The notes below the pieces were generated by a model. It saw nothing but the letters and a program-made list of their open reading frames with translations, ran no database searches and had not been told where the DNA came from. From contig CAJBEZ010000105.1 in assembly GCA_903952205.1 (NCBI GenBank), forward strand, positions 62,001 to 126,000: a stretch of DNA of 64,000 nucleotides. Direction: 5' to 3'. A program made the position numbers and the translations under genes. The DNA comes from an uncultured Desulfomonile sp. (GTDB lineage Bacteria > Desulfobacterota > Desulfomonilia > Desulfomonilales > Desulfomonilaceae). This document shows positions 7,019 to 15,989 of this stretch, in pieces. Each line of letters starts with the position of its first letter. The stretch's first letter is position 1.

Positions 7019-7795
7019 ATGAGTTACACAATCAAAGTTTTTTTGTTTGCTTTATGCTTGTTTTTGGGGATGTTGCTTTTAATGGAGGTCGGCCGGTGGA
7101 TAGGAATCCGGCGCAATGCTGTTGACCCTGAAGGCGCTTGTGCGGGAGTGGGGGCCATAGAAGGGGCGGTTTTTGCTCTCCTGGGTCTACTTATAGCGTT
7201 CACATTTTCAGGGGCCGCGTCCAGATTGGAAACTCGCCGGCAATTGATTGTCGACGACGCCAACGCCATAGGGACGGCCTATCTCCGAATCGACCTGCTG
7301 GATGGACAGGCTGCTGATCAGCTTCGTAAAGATTTTAGGCGTTATGTGGAGACTAGTCTGGAAGCGATTCGAAAGTTTCCAGATGTCGAGGCGTTTAAAC
7401 ACAAACTGGAAGAGGCCACTGCAATCCAGGGGAAAATCTGGAATCGGGCTGTCACCGCCTGTCGAGAGCAAAACTCTCAACCAGCGACCATGCTTCTCTT
7501 GCCTGCCTTGAACCAGATGATAGACATCCGAGCCACTCGAAATATGGCAAGACAATGGCACCCTCCTTCAATCATCTTCGCCATGCTCACCATACTGGCA
7601 CTGACAAGCGCTTTGGTTGCCGGTTACGGCATGACAGGAGGGAAGTCGCATAGTTGGATACACATAATCGGTTTCTCAGCCATCACCGCGGCCACGATTT
7701 ATGTTATTTTGGATCTCGAATACCCTCGCCTGGGGTTAATTCAGATCGAACACACCGACAGCGCTCTAATTGATTTGCTGAAAAGCATGAAATGA
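7019..7795 (+). CDS. DUF4239 (bestrophin-like) membrane protein
   Basis: A 258-residue integral membrane protein. Two N-terminal membrane segments (about 5-25 and 45-65, the second reading GAVFALLGLLIAFTFSGAAS) are followed by a cytoplasmic or periplasmic helical region beginning RLETRRQLIVDDANAIGTAY, then two more membrane segments near the C-terminus. The R..L(I/V)..EANAIGTAY pattern is typical of the DUF4239 family, which is distantly related to bestrophin channels; its function is not established. A GTG or ATG further upstream would be possible, but ATG 7019 begins the natural membrane topology (MSYTIKVFLFALCLFLG). It lies 9 nt before the multiheme cytochrome and is probably co-transcribed with it. 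Confidence 0.75.
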   Translation: MSYTIKVFLFALCLFLGMLLLMEVGRWIGIRRNAVDPEGACAGVGAIEGAVFALLGLLIAFTFSGAASRLETRRQLIVDDANAIGTAYLRIDLLDGQAADQLRKDFRRYVETSLEAIRKFPDVEAFKHKLEEATAIQGKIWNRAVTACREQNSQPATMLLLPALNQMIDIRATRNMARQWHPPSIIFAMLTILALTSALVAGYGMTGGKSHSWIHIIGFSAITAATIYVILDLEYPRLGLIQIEHTDSALIDLLKSMK

Positions 7796-7804
7796 GAGGG
7801 ATCT

Positions 7805-10213
7805 ATGATCTCAGTTCGATTGCCATTAGTTTTCTTTGCGCTATTGGCGGGGATTACTTTAGTTATTCTAAATTGGGGCGTATGCTTGAGCTTGGATCCT
7901 CCTACCGATCCCGGTAAGATTTCTCCGACCGGCTCTTATACCGGCTCGGTTAGTTGCCGCAAGTGCCATGAAAAATTTTATCAGCTATGGGCGCCTTCGC
8001 ATCACGGATTGGCAATGCAGCCGTATACCTCTGAATTGGCCGGCGCCAAGCTGTCTCCCCAAACCGAGGAAATCGTTATTGGGGACACCCTCTATCGCTC
8101 TGAAATCGGAGGAGAGACGGGGTGGGTTGTTGAACGAGGTCCTGAAGGTGAGAAGAAGTACCGTATAGACCACGTGATGGGCGGTAAGAACGTATATTAC
8201 TTTCTCACCTCTATGGATCGTGGTCGTCTCCAGACTCTGCCGGTTGCATTCGACGTGAACACGAAGGAATGGTTCGACATGGCGGCGAGCGGTGTGCGGC
8301 ACTTTCCGGGTCATACGGACGAACCGATAAACTGGAAGGACTGGCAGTACACGTTCAACACAGCGTGTTATGGATGCCATGTGAGTCAGGTCTCCACGAA
8401 CTATGACCTGAAGACGGACACATACCGCACGGTCTGGAAAGAGCCTGGCATAAACTGCGAAGCGTGCCACGGCCCCGCTGATGAGCATATTCGCGTCTGT
8501 GAGGCGGCCCCGAAGGGAACCATCCCCAAGGACCTGAAACTAACACGCGGTGGGCGTGACTTTTCCAAGGAGCAGAACAACGCGATGTGCTCCAGTTGTC
8601 ATGCCAAGGCCGTTGCGCTCACTGATACCTTCCAGCCTGGGGACAGATTCTTCGATCATTTTGGTCTGGTCACTCTTGAAAATCCCGACTACTACCCGGA
8701 TGGACGTGATCTGGGAGAGAATTACACATACACATCCTGGCTAATGAGCCCCTGCGTAAAGTCGGGAAAACTCGATTGTCTCCATTGCCACACTTCCAGT
8801 GGTCGGTACAAGTTCAAGGCTGAGGACAAGGCCAACCATGCTTGTATGCCCTGTCATAAAGACAAGGTCGACAATTCTACGGAGCACACGCGCCACAAGA
8901 CCAACAGCTTGGGAAACAAGTGCATCGCTTGTCACATGCCCACAACCGAATTCGCGCGCATGCGTAGAACCGATCACTCAACGCTGCCTCCCACTCCAGC
9001 GGCTACCATAGCCTTCAACTCGCCAAACGCTTGTAATCTCTGCCACAAGGAACAAACACCTCAGTGGGCTGACGAATGGGTCCGCAAATGGCGAGTCCGG
9101 GATTACCAGGCGCCTTTGATCAGGAGAGCGTCTCTTGTCGAAGCCGCGTGTAAGCGTGACTGGAGCAAGATACAGGAGACGCTGGACTACATTACTAGCA
9201 AAGATCGGGATGAAATCTTTGCAGCGTCACTCATACGATTAGTTCAGACTTCCGGGGATCCACGAGTGGCGCCGGCGTTGCTCAAGGCGATCAAGGACCC
9301 GTCGCCGCTAATACGTTCTGCGGCTGCCACAGCCCTGCAAAACGCCTTGACTGAAGAATCCCTTTTAGCGCTAGTGGAGGCTGTCGGAGATGACTACCGC
9401 CTTGTGCGAGTTCGAGCGGCCGCGTCGCTAGCTGGTCACAACAATCTCCCTCTGACGGATACGGATAACAAAAAAATCGAGGCTGCAAACAAGGAATATC
9501 TGAATTCAATCCTGTCGAGGCCGGACCAATGGGATTCCCATTACAATCTGGGCAACTACCATCTCGATCGCCGTGATTTCAAGCAGGCGGTTGATTCGTA
9601 TGAGCAGGCGCTCAAGATTGAGCCAGGCGGGGTGCTGGCCATGGTCAACGAAGCGATGGCTTATGCCCGCATGGGAGAAAACCAAAAGGCCAATGACGCC
9701 TTGCAAAAGGCATTGAAAGTAGCCCCCGATAACGCTGCCGCAAACTTTAACATGGGCCTCCTCAAGGCCGAAGAGAATGATCTCGTCACAGCGGAGAAGC
9801 ACCTTAGAGCAGTCCTCAAAGCCGATCCTCAGATGGCTCAAGCGGCGTATAACCTGTGCGTAATTCTCTCGAAGGACCGTCTCGACGAGGCTGTGGACTT
9901 CTGCAGGAAGGCAGTGGAAGCGCGATCCGACGCTCCAAGGTATGCTTTTACTCTGGCCTTTTACCAGCAACAACAGGGTGACCTCGTCGGCGCTGCAAGT
10001 GTACTGGACGGCCTCATTAACGAGTATCCGGCTTATGCCGACGCTTACGTTCTTCTTGGCGCCATCTATGAAAAACAGGAAAAGAAAGCGCAAGCCGAAG
10101 GCGTGTACAGTAAAGGATTGGCCGTCGCGAGTATTCCTGACCATTACAAGGTTCGAATGAAGTCTCGCCTTGACGCCCTGAAAGCTGTTCATCCAGATTT
10201 GGAAAAGAAGTGA
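7805..10213 (+). CDS. Octaheme cytochrome c with HEAT and TPR repeats
   Basis: An 802-residue exported cytochrome. An N-terminal hydrophobic signal or anchor spans about residues 5-28. Eight CxxCH heme-binding motifs follow (CRKCH about 51, CYGCH, CEACH, CSSCH, CLHCH, CMPCH, CIACH, CNLCH about 410), with the first part resembling cytochrome c554-type proteins. Residues about 440-570 form HEAT-like helical pairs (DPRVAPALLKAI, SPLIRSAAATAL), and residues about 580-790 are tetratricopeptide repeats (YNLGNYHLDRRDFKQAV and repeats). The hemes suggest periplasmic electron transfer or small-molecule reduction; the repeats suggest docking to a partner. GAGAGGG precedes ATG 7805. The specific substrate cannot be told from sequence. 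Confidence 0.88.
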   Translation: MISVRLPLVFFALLAGITLVILNWGVCLSLDPPTDPGKISPTGSYTGSVSCRKCHEKFYQLWAPSHHGLAMQPYTSELAGAKLSPQTEEIVIGDTLYRSEIGGETGWVVERGPEGEKKYRIDHVMGGKNVYYFLTSMDRGRLQTLPVAFDVNTKEWFDMAASGVRHFPGHTDEPINWKDWQYTFNTACYGCHVSQVSTNYDLKTDTYRTVWKEPGINCEACHGPADEHIRVCEAAPKGTIPKDLKLTRGGRDFSKEQNNAMCSSCHAKAVALTDTFQPGDRFFDHFGLVTLENPDYYPDGRDLGENYTYTSWLMSPCVKSGKLDCLHCHTSSGRYKFKAEDKANHACMPCHKDKVDNSTEHTRHKTNSLGNKCIACHMPTTEFARMRRTDHSTLPPTPAATIAFNSPNACNLCHKEQTPQWADEWVRKWRVRDYQAPLIRRASLVEAACKRDWSKIQETLDYITSKDRDEIFAASLIRLVQTSGDPRVAPALLKAIKDPSPLIRSAAATALQNALTEESLLALVEAVGDDYRLVRVRAAASLAGHNNLPLTDTDNKKIEAANKEYLNSILSRPDQWDSHYNLGNYHLDRRDFKQAVDSYEQALKIEPGGVLAMVNEAMAYARMGENQKANDALQKALKVAPDNAAANFNMGLLKAEENDLVTAEKHLRAVLKADPQMAQAAYNLCVILSKDRLDEAVDFCRKAVEARSDAPRYAFTLAFYQQQQGDLVGAASVLDGLINEYPAYADAYVLLGAIYEKQEKKAQAEGVYSKGLAVASIPDHYKVRMKSRLDALKAVHPDLEKK

Positions 10214-10225
10214 AATGAGGACACT

Positions 10226-11260
10226 ATGAAATCTTTTGTCATTTCTCGTCGAGTGAATTGCTATATTGTATTGGCTCTGGTCGTGCTGTTCGCCTTGGCC
10301 GCTCCGGCGCATGCAGGAATTGATCCTCTCCCTTCCTGGAACGATGGACCAGCCAAGCAGGCGATCATCCAGTTCGTGAAGGAAACCACCGACCAGGCCA
10401 GCCCGAAGTTCGTGCCGCCCGAAGAACGAATTGCCACATTCGACCAGGATGGCACGTTATGGGTTGAGCATCCTATGTACACGCAGGTAATGTACTGCCT
10501 GGAGCGGGTCCCGGCGGTCGTGAAAGCGAAGCCGGAACTGAAGAATGTCGAGCCTTTCAAAACCGTGTTATCTGGCAATCATGGGGCGATAGCGAAGCTT
10601 TCGATGGAGGACATCGAGAAGATCCTCGCTGCCACGCTCACCGGGATGACGGTGGACGAGTTCAACGGTGAAGTGAAGAAGTGGATCGAAAACGCCAAGG
10701 ATTCGCGATGGAAAAGACCCTATACCGAGCTTGTTTACCAGCCGATGCTGGAGGTTCTAGGTTACCTGCGCTCCAACGACTACAAGACCTACATAGTGAC
10801 AGGCGGCTGCCAGGATTTTGTGCGCGTTTACGCTGAGCGGGTTTATGGCATTCCGCCCGAGCAGGTTGTCGGCACCGCTGGTGTTACGAAGTTCGGCTAC
10901 GACAAAACCGGCAAGCCGTTCCTGACCAAGGAGCCCAAGCTTCTGCTCAACGACAACAACGCCGGAAAGCCCGAGGGGATTCACCTGATGATCGGGCGCA
11001 GGCCCTACGCTGCGTTTGGCAACTCGACCGGCGACAGACAAATGCTGGAGTACACGAAGACCGGCGAGGGGGCGCGGCTGTCAATGATTGTGCTTCACGA
11101 CGACGCCAGGCGGGAGTATGCTTATGGCCCAGCCCAAGGGTTCCCCGATACCAAGGTCGGCGCCTTTACCCAGGCGCTATACGATGAGGCGAAAAAGCAA
11201 GGCTGGATAATCATCAGTATGAAGGACGACTGGAAACGTATCTTCTCTTTCGAGCAATAG
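10226..11260 (+). CDS. Exported HAD-superfamily phosphatase
   Basis: A 344-residue protein with a clear Sec signal peptide (basic start, hydrophobic VLALVVLFALAAP, cleavage after AHA near residue 30). HAD motif I is FDQDGTLW (about residue 64), motif II is in TYIVTGGCQDF, and motif IV lies in AFGNSTGDRQML. The layout is that of periplasmic phosphoserine-phosphatase-like HAD proteins; the substrate is unknown. It starts 12 nt after the cytochrome gene with GAGGACACT upstream, so it is likely in the same operon. Its codons look more GC-rich than those of its neighbours, which could mean a different origin. Confidence 0.85.
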   Translation: MKSFVISRRVNCYIVLALVVLFALAAPAHAGIDPLPSWNDGPAKQAIIQFVKETTDQASPKFVPPEERIATFDQDGTLWVEHPMYTQVMYCLERVPAVVKAKPELKNVEPFKTVLSGNHGAIAKLSMEDIEKILAATLTGMTVDEFNGEVKKWIENAKDSRWKRPYTELVYQPMLEVLGYLRSNDYKTYIVTGGCQDFVRVYAERVYGIPPEQVVGTAGVTKFGYDKTGKPFLTKEPKLLLNDNNAGKPEGIHLMIGRRPYAAFGNSTGDRQMLEYTKTGEGARLSMIVLHDDARREYAYGPAQGFPDTKVGAFTQALYDEAKKQGWIIISMKDDWKRIFSFEQ

Positions 11261-11360
11261 AGGCATAGAGGCAGAATCAGCTATCCCCATTTGCCAGCGG
11301 AAGTAACATTACTCTAGAACAGTTGGCCTTAACGAAGATTTGACGGCTCGGGTTTGTGTC

Positions 11361-11389
11361 TTGCGTTTTGAACCGGCTCATTCTAATAT
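11361..11389 (+). promoter_or_regulatory. Probable promoter of tatC
   Basis: TTGCGT at 11361-11366 and TAATAT at 11384-11389 are separated by 17 nt and lie about 75 nt before the preferred tatC start. The match is moderate. Confidence 0.4.
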
Positions 11390-11464
11390 ACGTCGGATTT
11401 GACCAGCTTTAATACGCAAACCTATCCTTGGTTTTCGTATGTAGTGCAGCAGGAGAGAAGGAAG

Positions 11465-12241
11465 TTGACCGAAGACGAAGGAAAGATGTCTTTTCTCGAT
11501 CATCTCGAAGAACTCAGGAAGAGACTGATCCGAGGAGTTATTGCGATTGCTATCGCTTTTGTAATTTGCCTGGCTTTCTCTGAATATTTGTTCAGTTTCT
11601 GGGCTGCCCCGGTAATCAGACTTCTTCCCAAGGATTCATCTCTGGTCTTTACTGGTCTGCCTGATCCATTCTTTGTATATCTCAAGGTTGATTTTATCAC
11701 GGCCCTTTTTATTGCGCTGCCATTTGTTTTGTATCAGGTCTGGCTATTTATTTCCCCCGGCCTGTTGGAGAAAGAGCGCAAATTGGCCGTGCCTTTTGTC
11801 TTCACAGCTACTTTCCTGTTTTATCTAGGCGCTGCCTTTGCTTATTTCATTGTTTTTCCTGCGGCTTTTAATTTCTTTTTGGGGTATTCAACGCCGGAAC
11901 TCAAACCAATGATTGCGATCAGGGAATACATATCACTGGTAATGCTGTTGATGCTGTCGTTTGGTTTGGTTTTTGAAACACCTATTATTATTGTATTTTT
12001 GGGCTTGCTTGGGGTAGTTGATAGCGCATACCTGAAGAAAGGACGGCGTTACTTTGTTGTGCTTGCCTTTATAATAGGCGCGATTTTGACTCCTACTCCA
12101 GACGTGATTAATCAGTCTCTAATGGCAATTCCCCTTTTGCTGTTCTATGAGACAGGGATAATTGCCCTGCGTTTCATGGAGAAAAAACGGGAACGTGAAG
12201 CTCAATTAGAAGAGACGGAAACAGATACGACCGAAGACTGA
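11465..12241 (+). CDS. tatC: Sec-independent protein translocase TatC
   Basis: TatC is the membrane receptor that binds twin-arginine signal peptides. The diagnostic N-terminus MSFLDHLEELRKRL is followed by six membrane segments; other family blocks are PFVLYQVWLFISPGLLEKER and GLVFETPIIIV. The C-terminus is a charged tail. The frame is open from TTG 11399, but AGGAG at 11451-11455 lies 9 nt before TTG 11465, giving a start of the usual type (a few charged residues before MSFLDHL). No tatA or tatB is adjacent. The ABC transporter permease follows 24 nt later. The Tat-leader-like peptide at 4941 is an attractive but unproven client. Confidence 0.92.
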   Translation: MTEDEGKMSFLDHLEELRKRLIRGVIAIAIAFVICLAFSEYLFSFWAAPVIRLLPKDSSLVFTGLPDPFFVYLKVDFITALFIALPFVLYQVWLFISPGLLEKERKLAVPFVFTATFLFYLGAAFAYFIVFPAAFNFFLGYSTPELKPMIAIREYISLVMLLMLSFGLVFETPIIIVFLGLLGVVDSAYLKKGRRYFVVLAFIIGAILTPTPDVINQSLMAIPLLLFYETGIIALRFMEKKREREAQLEETETDTTED

Positions 12242-12265
12242 TCAACATTTCAGAAGGATTGTTTC

Positions 12266-13087
12266 TTGGCGTCCACTATTTCTAGAAGCGGTGGCCTTTA
12301 TATAAACGCCTCATCGTCAGGCAGCAGGTTCAAAAGGTTTTCCAGCCTTTTGAGGGCCCTTGTCGTGCGTGACGTGACGAGCCGGTACAGGCGCTCGTCT
12401 CTGGGAATGTGGTGGGCATTCATTCAGCCATTGGTGCTTATGTTGCTTTTCACTATGCTGAGAGGCTTCGTTGATATTCCTAGCGATGGTGTGCCTTACC
12501 TTCTTTTCAGTTATGTTGGCCTTGTTCCCTGGACATTTTTTACCAATGCTGTTTCCGCATGTGGCCCAAGCATCATACAGAACGCTGAAATAATAAAGAA
12601 GATATCGATGCCCAAGGAAGTTTTCCCGCTCGCCGCCGTTGTTGCGACTCTTTTCGATCTCGCAATGTCCGCGATCGTATTGGCTATTCTCATGATTTAT
12701 TACAAGGTTTCGATAGGAGTATCCATTTTATGGATTCCCTTCCTTGCCCTTCTGATGGTTGGGACAGCGTTTGCCATCGGAATCCTGCTTGCCGGACTTG
12801 GAACATTTAGGAAGGATTTCATCTTCGCAACTCCTTTTCTGACACAGGCGTGGCTGTTTATAACCCCTGTAATCTATCCATTAAGCAGTGTACCCGAAGA
12901 GTGGAGATCAATATACATGTTGAACCCTATGGTCGGGGTGATCGAAGGCTTTCGGGCAGTCCTTATCAAAGGTCAGTCTCCTGAACTGCAACCCTTAATA
13001 TTTTCGGCTCTAATGATGATTGTCATCTTGAGCATTTCCTGGCCCCTTTTCCGAAAGCTTTCGGATTACTTCGCAGATGTGTTGTGA
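12266..13087 (+). CDS. wzm: Polysaccharide ABC exporter, permease
   Basis: A 273-residue ABC-2-type permease of the Wzm/TagG class. After a hydrophilic N-terminus with LVVRDVTSRYRRSSLGMWW, the family motif before the first membrane segment, six membrane segments follow, and PxFR near the C-terminus is also typical. With the adjacent Wzt-like ATPase it should export an undecaprenyl-linked O-antigen or similar glycan. It starts at TTG 12266 with AGAAGGA at 12252-12258, 7 nt upstream. It heads a cluster of glycan-assembly genes that runs to 21.9 kb. Confidence 0.88.
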   Translation: MASTISRSGGLYINASSSGSRFKRFSSLLRALVVRDVTSRYRRSSLGMWWAFIQPLVLMLLFTMLRGFVDIPSDGVPYLLFSYVGLVPWTFFTNAVSACGPSIIQNAEIIKKISMPKEVFPLAAVVATLFDLAMSAIVLAILMIYYKVSIGVSILWIPFLALLMVGTAFAIGILLAGLGTFRKDFIFATPFLTQAWLFITPVIYPLSSVPEEWRSIYMLNPMVGVIEGFRAVLIKGQSPELQPLIFSALMMIVILSISWPLFRKLSDYFADVL

Positions 13088-13094
13088 CCTCTAA

Positions 13095-14372
13095 ATGTCA
13101 AATGATGTGACGATCAGAATAGATGGTTTATGGAAGAGATACGGATTACCCTTCCCGCGTTTTCTGCGTAAGGGCCTGAACCTGATCAAGGGTCGTGGAT
13201 TTGCTTGTGAAGATGATGACCGGTGGGCCCTCAAGGATATTAATCTAGAAGTGAGAAGAGGAGAGACCCTGGGTATAGTGGGCCGCAACGGGGCAGGCAA
13301 GAGCACACTGCTTAAAGTCCTGGCAGGTGTGACCGCTCCAACCAAGGGTAGGGTGGAAATTATCGGCCGCATTTTCCCTATGATAGAATTGAACGCTGGT
13401 CTGAACACGGAATTGACCGGGCGGGAAAATGTTAGACTACTAGGAGCTATTATGGGCCTTTCGAGTTCAGAGGTAGAGCGAATATTGCCGGATGTCGAAG
13501 ACTTCACTGAACTTGGCGACTGGTTTGATCAGCCAGTGCGAATGTATTCTAGCGGAATGTTGAGTCGCCTGGGTTTTGGTGTCGCTGTGAACATCAAGAG
13601 CGACGTGGTGCTCATTGATGAGACTTTCGCTGTAGGGGACCTGAAGTTTCAGAACAAGAGTTTCGCCAAGGTAAAAGAAATGCGGGAAAGTGGAGCTACG
13701 ATTTTACTCGTAAGTCATAGCCTTGAAACACTCCAGTTCGTTGCAAAAAGCGGAATATTACTCGAAAACGGCTCTCTTCTTTTCAACGGATCAGCCTTAA
13801 AGGCCATCAATGCGTATGAAACGCTGGTGTTTCATTCGGAACAGAAGAGATTGGAGCATAGGGTCAGGAGCCGTATAACCAGTGAAGACGTAAATATTTT
13901 TGGAGCAAGGCTGTTTGATGAGAAAGGGGATACCATTACTGAGGTCTCGGCCGGTAGGCCTTTCGGCATAGAAGTCGACCTTCAGATAAACAGAGATCTG
14001 GATCACCCCATGTTTTCATTGGGCATCCTCAACGCTGCAGGGATTCTTTGCAAGTGGAACGTATCTAAAGAGGATGGTCTTGTCGGCCCCGGTCCCCAAA
14101 ATCATTACATACTGCGTGCGTGGTATCCAGAAAACAGGTTGTCCACAGGGGCTTACGAGGCCCACTTTGCAGCCAGGGACGCAGCCTCCTTTGAAACCCT
14201 CGAAAGAATAGCCGGTATAGTAAGTTTTTCCGTGACTGGACCAGAGAGGTCCAGAGGAATAGTCAGAGGGAAAGTCGATTGGCGTTTGATTCCTTTTGAT
14301 GAAGTGAAAGTAAATTCTACTGGCCTGGATTTATGTCCTGAGTCCCGTGTGGAGGAATCGACCACTGGCTGA
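13095..14372 (+). CDS. wzt: Polysaccharide ABC exporter, ATPase with Wzt C-terminal domain
   Basis: A 425-residue ATPase. The nucleotide-binding domain (about residues 5-245) has Walker A GRNGAGKST, signature region MYSSGMLSRLGF and Walker B DVVLIDETFAVGD. The C-terminal ~170 residues form an immunoglobulin-like Wzt_C domain (TEVSAGRPFGIEVDLQI and following), which in known Wzt proteins recognises the modified non-reducing end of the glycan. This matches the methyltransferases nearby, since terminal methylation is a common export signal (inference). It starts 7 nt after wzm, and its 3' end overlaps the next open frame. Confidence 0.9.
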   Translation: MSNDVTIRIDGLWKRYGLPFPRFLRKGLNLIKGRGFACEDDDRWALKDINLEVRRGETLGIVGRNGAGKSTLLKVLAGVTAPTKGRVEIIGRIFPMIELNAGLNTELTGRENVRLLGAIMGLSSSEVERILPDVEDFTELGDWFDQPVRMYSSGMLSRLGFGVAVNIKSDVVLIDETFAVGDLKFQNKSFAKVKEMRESGATILLVSHSLETLQFVAKSGILLENGSLLFNGSALKAINAYETLVFHSEQKRLEHRVRSRITSEDVNIFGARLFDEKGDTITEVSAGRPFGIEVDLQINRDLDHPMFSLGILNAAGILCKWNVSKEDGLVGPGPQNHYILRAWYPENRLSTGAYEAHFAARDAASFETLERIAGIVSFSVTGPERSRGIVRGKVDWRLIPFDEVKVNSTGLDLCPESRVEESTTG

Positions 14373-15027
14373 ATCGCTTGTACAATCATGGAGCCGTTTA
14401 ATGAAATGGAGAGGAGAATGCTTCTCACGATTTGGCGCAGTGCAGAATCTTCCACTCAAGAACCCTCAAGAGGAGATACTGTCGTTACTTCGCCCTGGAA
14501 GCAGGGTCCTTGATATAGGAGCAGGGGCTCACAAACCGTTTCAAAAGGCAGTAATGTCTGTTACATCATTTTATTATTGTCTGGACACAGACCCGGATGG
14601 GACATTTGATTTTCGATCTTTTTCGGAAATTCCGGTAGGAATGAGTTTTGATTTGGCGATTGCCAATCAGGTTTTGGAACATGTGGCTGTTCCAGACGCT
14701 CTCGATCTTGTCGAACAAACCTTCTTGAAGCTATCAAACGGTGGAAAACTACTTGTCACGGTTCCCAACGCCGCACACCCAGTGAGGCAAAGGGACATTT
14801 CCCACGTAACTCCCTGGGCCACCAATGATCTTTACAGTCTCCTCAAGTGCGTCGGTTTCGAAATTGAAGATATGGGCCGTTACAACAAGCATCCCCTCAC
14901 AACTGATCCATTGAAACGCTGGATTGTGGAAACAGTTTGCCAGGAATTTAGAATAGACTGGTGCGATAGCATAATTATTGTGGGCGCCAAGCGGCCCGGA
15001 GAAGAGATTTCCGCGGAGAAAAACTGA
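14347..15027 (+). CDS. Class I SAM-dependent methyltransferase
   Basis: A Rossmann-fold methyltransferase of up to 226 residues. Motif I is RVLDIGAGAHKPF, the acidic end of strand 2 is CLDTDPDGTFDF, and the post-motif region is FDLAIANQVLEHVAVPDAL, typical of the Methyltransf_11/23 group. The start is uncertain: GTG 14347 overlaps wzt by 26 nt, CTG 14365 is 9 nt after GGAGG, and ATG 14401 gives a shorter protein that still keeps the fold. In this cluster it probably methylates a sugar or the glycan terminus. The next gene begins directly at the following base. Confidence 0.78.
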   Translation: MWRNRPLAESLVQSWSRLMKWRGECFSRFGAVQNLPLKNPQEEILSLLRPGSRVLDIGAGAHKPFQKAVMSVTSFYYCLDTDPDGTFDFRSFSEIPVGMSFDLAIANQVLEHVAVPDALDLVEQTFLKLSNGGKLLVTVPNAAHPVRQRDISHVTPWATNDLYSLLKCVGFEIEDMGRYNKHPLTTDPLKRWIVETVCQEFRIDWCDSIIIVGAKRPGEEISAEKN

Positions 15028-15960
15028 ATGCCCCTGTCCACCGAACTGGTAGAACTGATAATTGACGGGAGGGGTTATGCGGTTGAGGTAATACGAAGAA
15101 AGAATGAGCGTCCGGATGCTCCGCGTCTCATCATAATTTCTCACATGATCAACGATGCAGGGAGGGACATTCTTCGGGCCTGCCTGGATGGGGTGCGGCA
15201 TTTCACCAAAGACCCCCACGAAGTCTGGGTGGTGGATAACAATTCCCCAAGGGAGAATCTCAATTGGTTGTTTGAGAGAGATGATATCAACCTCGCTCTG
15301 AATCGGGTGGAACCCTTTCCTCCGGATGTCCTCGAATCAGGATTTCCGAATACGGATGACCAGAAACAATGGGGCAGTTACGCCAACGCTATTGGACTGG
15401 AAATTGGGATCAGGCTTATTGACCAGCACTGCCGATATGTCATGACAATGCACATGGACACCTTTCCCTGCAATAGTAACTGGCTGTCTTTCCTGAGTTC
15501 AAAGATCGATGGTCGGGTTAAAGCTGCCGGAGTTCGCCTGGATAGGGCAAGGGACACTGAAGGCGTGCTTCATGTTCTGGGGTACATGGTAGATTTCCAG
15601 ATGTTCAGGAAAATGAAGCTGGATTTTTTTCCAGAGCTTCCCAGAATGGACGTTGGGGACAAGGTTACAATCCTGCTCAGGGAAGCGGGATATGAAGTGT
15701 TTTCATGCCGGAACACATTATGGAAGCCAGAACTCGACAATCAAATACCGAATACTTCGCCGCTAAAAGGGTTTAAAGTGGACCGGGCGTTTGATGAAGA
15801 AGGGAATATAATCTTCCTGCATTTAGGCCGAGGTGTACGAAAATCAACAGGAGATCATACCTCTGGGGTTTCACTCAGCGCTTGGCTGGATCTCATCTAC
15901 AATTCCTTGATTGGGCCAGCGTCTAACCCAGCGGCTGTTTCAGGAATCTCAGGAAACTAA
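15028..15960 (+). CDS. GT2-like glycosyltransferase
   Basis: A 310-residue protein resembling family 2 (GT-A fold) glycosyltransferases. The N-terminal part reads LIIISHMINDAGRDILRACLDG and EVWVVDNNSPRENL, the usual nucleotide-sugar-binding start. A metal-binding acidic motif is present in MTMHMDTFPCNSNW. The C-terminal half is less typical. No membrane segments are visible. ATG 15028 abuts the stop codon of the methyltransferase, so the two are coupled. The transferred sugar cannot be predicted. Confidence 0.65.
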   Translation: MPLSTELVELIIDGRGYAVEVIRRKNERPDAPRLIIISHMINDAGRDILRACLDGVRHFTKDPHEVWVVDNNSPRENLNWLFERDDINLALNRVEPFPPDVLESGFPNTDDQKQWGSYANAIGLEIGIRLIDQHCRYVMTMHMDTFPCNSNWLSFLSSKIDGRVKAAGVRLDRARDTEGVLHVLGYMVDFQMFRKMKLDFFPELPRMDVGDKVTILLREAGYEVFSCRNTLWKPELDNQIPNTSPLKGFKVDRAFDEEGNIIFLHLGRGVRKSTGDHTSGVSLSAWLDLIYNSLIGPASNPAAVSGISGN

Positions 15961-15989
15961 TTGCTTTCGTCAGGGTCTATCATACGGTA

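Noticed and set aside
6783-7031. Minus-strand frame of 82 codons before the DUF4239 gene
   Set aside because: Cys/Leu-rich translation without features; overlaps the start of the DUF4239 gene.
9506-10312. Long minus-strand frame (268 codons) antisense to the cytochrome TPR region
   Set aside because: No family features or ribosome site; the plus strand carries a clear TPR protein. Shadow frame.
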